A DNA stretch of 25,773 bases. It comes from Yinghuangia elevatio (lineage in GTDB: Bacteria; Actinomycetota; Actinomycetes; Streptomycetales; Streptomycetaceae). The number at the start of each line of letters is the position of its first letter. Positions within the stretch are counted from its first letter, which is position 1. Below the pieces are notes generated by a model, which made no database searches, was not told the origin of the DNA, and worked only from the letters and a program-made list of their open reading frames with translations. Below are positions 23,601-25,773 of the stretch, piece by piece. The stretch lies in the NCBI RefSeq assembly GCF_040649515.1, contig NZ_JBEZFP010000131.1:1-25773 (forward strand), read 5' to 3'. Both the position numbers and the translations under genes were made by a program.

Positions 23601-24896
23601 TCAGGCGGTGCCGTTAGGGGTGGGCCCGCTGGGGGCGGGCCCGTTGGCGTTCGGGCCGTGGGCGGCGATGCGGAGGTACGCGCCGGACAGAGCGGGGGCG
23701 GTGAGGCGGATCTGCCACTCGCGGGCGCCCTGCGCGCGGAGTACCTCGGCGATCGCGTCCGAGGACGGGACGGACGGGGGCGCCCACGAGAGCCGGCGTA
23801 CCGAGTCCGGGGCGAGGAGGTTCTCGGTCGGCAGTCCGTGCTCGTCGGCGATGGCCGCCACCGCGGTCTTGGCGGCGGTCAGGCGCTCCGCGGCGGCCGG
23901 ATCCTTGTCGCCCCATGCCCGGGCCGGCGGCGGGCCCTCGTGCGGCAGCGTGGAAGGCGGCAGTTGTTCGTCGGGGACGGCGCGGCCGGCCTCGATGGCG
24001 GCGAGCCACGCCGAGGACTGGCGGCGGCTGTCGCGGCCGGTGAAGCCCGGCAGGGCCATCAGCGCGGACATGGACGCGGGGCCCGCGAGTGCCGCTTCGA
24101 CGATCGCGGTGTCCGGGATGACGCGGCCGGGCGACACGTCCTTGGCCCGGGCGATCCGGTCGCGCGCCTCCCACAGCTCGCGCACGATCGCGAGCTGGCG
24201 GCGCCGCCGTACCCGGTGCAGGCCGGAGGTGCGGCGCCACGGGTCGACGCGCGGGGGGGAGGGCGGCGCGGCGGCGATCGCCGCGAACTCCTCCAGTGCC
24301 CAGGAGAGCTTGCCCTGCTCCTCCAGCACCTCTTCGAGACGGTCGCGCAGCTCGACCAGCACCTCGACGTCGAGGGCGGCGTAGCGCAGCCAGGGCTCGG
24401 GCAGCGGGCGCGTGGACCAGTCGACGGCGGAATGGCCCTTCTCCAGCGAGAACCCGAGGACCGTCTCGACCATCGCGCCCAGGCCGACGCGCGGGTACGC
24501 CGCGAGGCGCCCGGCCAGCTCGGTGTCGAAGATCCGCGCGGGCGCCATGCCGACCTCGGCGAGGCAGGGGAGATCCTGCGAGGCGGCGTGCAGAACCCAC
24601 TCGGTGTCGGCGAGGGCGGCCCCCAGCTCGGACAGGTCCGGACAGGCGATCGGGTCGATCAGTGCTGTGCCGGCTCCCGCGCGACGCAGCTGGATCAGGT
24701 AGGCGCGCTGGCCGTACCGGTAGCCCGACGCCCGTTCGGCGTCCACGGCCACGGGACCGTCGCCCGAGGCGAAGGCTGCGACCGTCCCGGCGAGGGAGTC
24801 GGGATCCGCCACGACCGGCGGGACGCCCTCGCGGGGTGCCAGCAAAGGGACCGGCGCCGGCTGTTCGGAAACTGTGCAGTCGAAAGCGTCGGTCAC
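23601..24896 (-). CDS. rnd: Ribonuclease D (3'-5' exoribonuclease with HRDC domain)
   Basis: This 431-aa protein acts on structured RNA 3' ends. It has the DEDDy exonuclease core: D52 and E54 in 'VAVDAERASG', an Asp in 'HAASQDLPCLAEVG', and Tyr/Asp in 'LRYAALDVEVLVEL'. The HRDC-type helical domain follows (about 215-300), then an actinobacterial C-terminal region. I chose GTG 24896 because TATTTT ends seven bases before it, which fits a leaderless mRNA beginning at the start codon; the AAAGG between them is too close to be a normal ribosome site. The frame stays open to 25109 without family similarity. Confidence 0.93.
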   Translation of the reverse strand: MTDAFDCTVSEQPAPVPLLAPREGVPPVVADPDSLAGTVAAFASGDGPVAVDAERASGYRYGQRAYLIQLRRAGAGTALIDPIACPDLSELGAALADTEWVLHAASQDLPCLAEVGMAPARIFDTELAGRLAAYPRVGLGAMVETVLGFSLEKGHSAVDWSTRPLPEPWLRYAALDVEVLVELRDRLEEVLEEQGKLSWALEEFAAIAAAPPSPPRVDPWRRTSGLHRVRRRRQLAIVRELWEARDRIARAKDVSPGRVIPDTAIVEAALAGPASMSALMALPGFTGRDSRRQSSAWLAAIEAGRAVPDEQLPPSTLPHEGPPPARAWGDKDPAAAERLTAAKTAVAAIADEHGLPTENLLAPDSVRRLSWAPPSVPSSDAIAEVLRAQGAREWQIRLTAPALSGAYLRIAAHGPNANGPAPSGPTPNGTA

Positions 24897-24902
24897 CTTT
24901 AC

Positions 24903-24908
24903 AAAATA
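24903..24908 (-). promoter_or_regulatory. -10 element of rnd (leaderless transcript)
   Basis: TATTTT on the minus strand (24908-24903) is followed by six bases and then the GTG start of rnd at 24896. That is the spacing expected when transcription starts at the start codon. No good -35 is visible at 24926-24931. Confidence 0.5.
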
Positions 24909-24916
24909 CGCCGAAA

Positions 24917-24947
24917 CCCCGGCAGGCGATGACGCTGCCTGCCGGGG
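24917..24947. terminator. Perfect inverted repeat upstream of rnd
   Basis: CCCCGGCAGGC/GCCTGCCGGGG gives an 11-bp stem with a 9-base loop, and no T-tract. It overlaps the expected -35 region of rnd. It could be a second terminator for the regulator gene upstream or an operator site for rnd. Confidence 0.5.
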
Positions 24948-25093
24948 AGCCGGGTTGAGTGCCCGGTTTGCACCGGTACGGAGGTACCCCCGCACCGGAA
25001 ATTCCCGGATCGGTCCGGCCGTGTCGAACGGCCGATGCCGGATTCGGCCGCGGAACGCGGCCGGGGGGAGAGGCGCGGACGCCAGTGCTGTGG

Positions 25094-25129
25094 CCGGGAG
25101 GGTCCGCAAATACCGGTGAACCCTCCCGG
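25094..25129 (-). terminator. Terminator after the response regulator gene
   Basis: CCGGGAGGGT/ACCCTCCCGG forms a perfect 10-bp stem with a 16-base loop, nine bases past the stop codon at 25138 on the minus strand. Confidence 0.7.
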
Positions 25130-25137
25130 TCGCGGCG

Positions 25138-25707
25138 CTAGCTGATGATGCCCGCGCGCAGCGCCAGGGCCACCATGCCGGCCCGGTCGCCCGTGCCCAT
25201 CTTGCGCGCGATACGCGCCAGGTGGCTCTTCACGGTCAGCGCGGACAGGCCCATCGCCTGGCCGATCGCCTTGTTGGAACGCCCCTCCGCGACGAGGCGA
25301 AGCACCTCGATCTCACGGGCGGACAGCTCGCGGCAGCCCGAAGTGGGGTCGGTTCCGTTGTGGTCGGGGCGGAGTCGTTGGGCTGCGGACATGCCCGCCA
25401 TGCCCGTCATGCTCGCCTGTCGTGCGTGTCCAGGAGTCAATCCCGCCCGCGCGCCGGTCACGACATAGCCCCGAACACCCGCGGCAAGCGCGGAGCGGAC
25501 GGCACCGATGTCATCGGCGGCGGAAAGCGCCAGACCGTTCGGCCAGCCACAGGCCCGCATCTCAGTGAGCAGGGCCAGGCCGGAACCGTCGGGCAGGTGC
25601 ACGTCGGCGATGCACAGATCGCGAGGCGTGCCGGCACGGGATCGAGCCTCGGCGATGGTGGACGTCCCGACGACGTCACTCGGCGACCTCGTCGGTGCAG
25701 GGCACAC
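25138..25707 (-). CDS. LuxR/NarL-type response regulator, N-terminally truncated receiver
   Basis: This 189-aa open frame keeps most of a receiver domain and a full LuxR helix-turn-helix. The likely phosphorylated Asp is at 35 in 'DLCIADVHLPDGSG', and 'LALSAADDIGAVRSALAAGV' follows. The output domain (about 127-172) reads 'ELSAREIEVLRLVAEGRSNK' then 'LSALTVKSHLARIA'. It resembles a conserved streptomycete regulator that, from memory, has about 44 more N-terminal residues, including the first receiver strand. Here those are missing. The first ten residues (MCPAPTRSPS) come from the other frame of a monooxygenase fragment, and the GTG at 25707 lacks a good ribosome site. It may be a pseudogene or a still-expressed shortened regulator. 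Confidence 0.7.
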   Translation of the reverse strand: MCPAPTRSPSDVVGTSTIAEARSRAGTPRDLCIADVHLPDGSGLALLTEMRACGWPNGLALSAADDIGAVRSALAAGVRGYVVTGARAGLTPGHARQASMTGMAGMSAAQRLRPDHNGTDPTSGCRELSAREIEVLRLVAEGRSNKAIGQAMGLSALTVKSHLARIARKMGTGDRAGMVALALRAGIIS

Positions 25708-25773
25708 AGCCCACGACGTTGAGGAACTCGCCCTGGCGGATCATGTAGTGCACGAGATGGCGGTCGGGGCCGT
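25676..25773 (-). pseudogene. FAD-dependent monooxygenase fragment, truncated at its 3' end
   Basis: Read on the minus strand from the window edge, the frame gives GPDRHLVHYMIRQGEFLNVV and then 'GCVPCTDEVAE' before a TGA at 25678-25676. The first part matches the 'GP.RH.V.Y..R.G...N.V' segment of salicylate-hydroxylase-like FAD monooxygenases, which lies well before the end of such proteins. About 150 C-terminal residues would be missing. The stop falls where the response-regulator homology begins. The 5' part lies outside the window. Confidence 0.5.

Overview
The window looks like a piece of a high-GC actinomycete chromosome, most likely Streptomycetaceae. GC is very high, GTG and TTG starts are common, and the gene families are typical of Streptomyces: an XRE/DUF5753 regulator paired with DUF397 and a HATPase, a FadA/FadB operon, Tat-type EfeB, SWIM-type proteins and a leaderless RNase D. 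The genus cannot be fixed from the sequence alone.

Region 1 (about 1-11,650) is an accessory, defence-like block. On the minus strand lies a tightly coupled run: an HTH + N6-adenine DNA methyltransferase + specificity-like fusion protein, then HsdM, HsdS and the first codons of HsdR, which leaves the window at its left edge. HsdM/HsdS and HsdS/HsdR are joined by GTGA start/stop overlaps. Divergent from this run is an RmuC-type PD-(D/E)XK protein with a coiled coil. Next come a WhiJ/Scr-like XRE regulator with a DUF397 partner (ATGA overlap) and a divergent HATPase, then a large AIPR-family protein with a nuclease-like N-terminus. An AT-richer stretch upstream of the AIPR gene may hold the remains of a lost gene.

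Region 2 (about 11,650-15,640) holds two tandem paralogous DUF4352-type lipoproteins separated by a 15-bp-stem terminator. It continues with an NTF2/SnoaL-like protein, a small membrane protein and a divergent SWIM zinc-finger protein. A strong bidirectional terminator lies between the SWIM gene and fadB.

Region 3 (about 15,740-25,140) is largely housekeeping. It carries the fatty-acid beta-oxidation operon fadA-fadB with a palindromic operator at its promoter. The EfeUOB ferrous-iron/haem-iron uptake system follows: efeO and efeB are on the plus strand, and efeU is convergent, overlapping efeB by 28 bp. Iron-box-like sites lie in front of both efeO and efeU. After a non-coding stretch with a 69-bp tandem repeat come RNase D and a LuxR-type response regulator.

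At the right edge the response regulator lacks the N-terminal part of its receiver domain. It abuts a C-terminally truncated FAD-monooxygenase fragment, which suggests a deletion or recombination junction near 25,676-25,682.

The most interesting candidates are: (i) the two-methyltransferase type I R-M cluster, with its HTH-MTase-TRD fusion and divergent rmuC; (ii) the adjoining XRE/DUF397/HATPase/AIPR group; (iii) the chimeric junction at the right end; and (iv) the split, doubly iron-boxed efe locus.
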